Source of the DNA: Metopolophium dirhodum
Taxonomy: Eukaryota; Arthropoda; Insecta; Hemiptera; Aphididae
Direction of reading: 5' to 3'
NCBI RefSeq assembly: GCF_019925205.1
Contig: NC_083565.1
Span: 26,378,241-26,442,240 of the forward strand
Length of the DNA: 64,000 nt
Every line of letters begins with the position of its first letter. Position 1 is the stretch's first letter. Below are positions 63,740-64,000 of the stretch, one piece after another. The notes under the pieces are model-generated. The model made no database searches. It was not told the origin of the DNA and saw nothing but the letters and a program-made list of their open reading frames with translations. The position numbers and the translations under genes were made by a program.

Positions 63740-64000
63740 TTTTTTCTATAAATATCAATAAAATTGTATTTGTAGGGCCAAAAAGCGTGATAATTTAATA
63801 CAAGGATCCTGATATATTGCCTAAATAACAGTTGAAAAATATTAAAAAATATATTGGCACAACTTTTTTTTATAAACATTAAAGTTTGATTTTTGACATC
63901 ATTTATCAAATATAAAATTTAAAAATGATTGTATAGTTAAAAATGTATAAAATGTTCAACTTTTATAGCTAAGGATTGAAAATTTAAAAGAAGGTCCTAC
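63740..64000 (+). repeat. further partial copy of the same repeat, cut by window end
   Basis: TTTTTCTATAAATATCAAT through to TAGCTAAGGATTGAAAAT matches the 3' half of the unit; it continues past the window. Confidence 0.65.

Overview
The window looks like a nuclear genome segment from an insect, most likely an aphid. This is inferred from the very AT-rich introns and intergenic DNA, the constant TAGGTACCTA/TATAATATTAT-type wording typical of aphid assemblies, the abundance of small hAT-like MITEs, and a split gene with a clearly insect protein product. No bacterial-type operons, rRNA or tRNA genes or CRISPR arrays were seen.

The one firmly recognised gene is hillarin (the insect LIM plus transglutaminase-like, kyphoscoliosis-peptidase-family protein). 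It lies on the minus strand and fills most of the window. Twelve coding exons were rebuilt by hand from 49084 down to the stop codon at 10795. Every junction has GT-AG ends and every reading phase matches, giving 869 residues plus an N-terminus not located with certainty (a candidate exon is at 55354-55477). In protein order: a short Thr-rich lead, one LIM zinc finger, a linker, a highly charged coiled coil, the transglutaminase-like core, and the C-terminal KY-type repeats ending in a His-rich tail. The transglutaminase cysteine is kept, but the positions where the catalytic His and Asp should lie read Asn and Gln. Inside the 20.5-kb intron between the coiled coil and exon D, a CpG-rich block (38080-38320) holds a candidate alternative first exon that splices in frame to exon D. 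It would give a form without the LIM domain and coiled coil.

Downstream of hillarin on the same strand (4179-4952) are three exons of an unrecognised coiled-coil protein with a polyadenylation signal. Weaker exon-like pieces at 7476-8338 may belong to it. A coding-looking relic at 9660-9938 sits inside an imperfect inverted repeat.

The rest is mostly repeats. The largest is a pair of near-identical 1.46-kb repeat units in inverted orientation around a 500-bp spacer (31352-34783), inside the hillarin intron; fragments of the same family lie at 6786-7052, 55877-56460, 59860-60430 and 62802-64000. Six hAT-type MITEs with recognisable ends were delimited, two with perfect 8-bp target duplications. 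There is also a 15-16 bp minisatellite (7134-7238), a 54-bp loopless palindrome (5692-5745), two non-LTR/SINE-like relics, and many microsatellites. The region from 49.1 to 64 kb is almost featureless apart from the candidate upstream exon and degenerate repeats.
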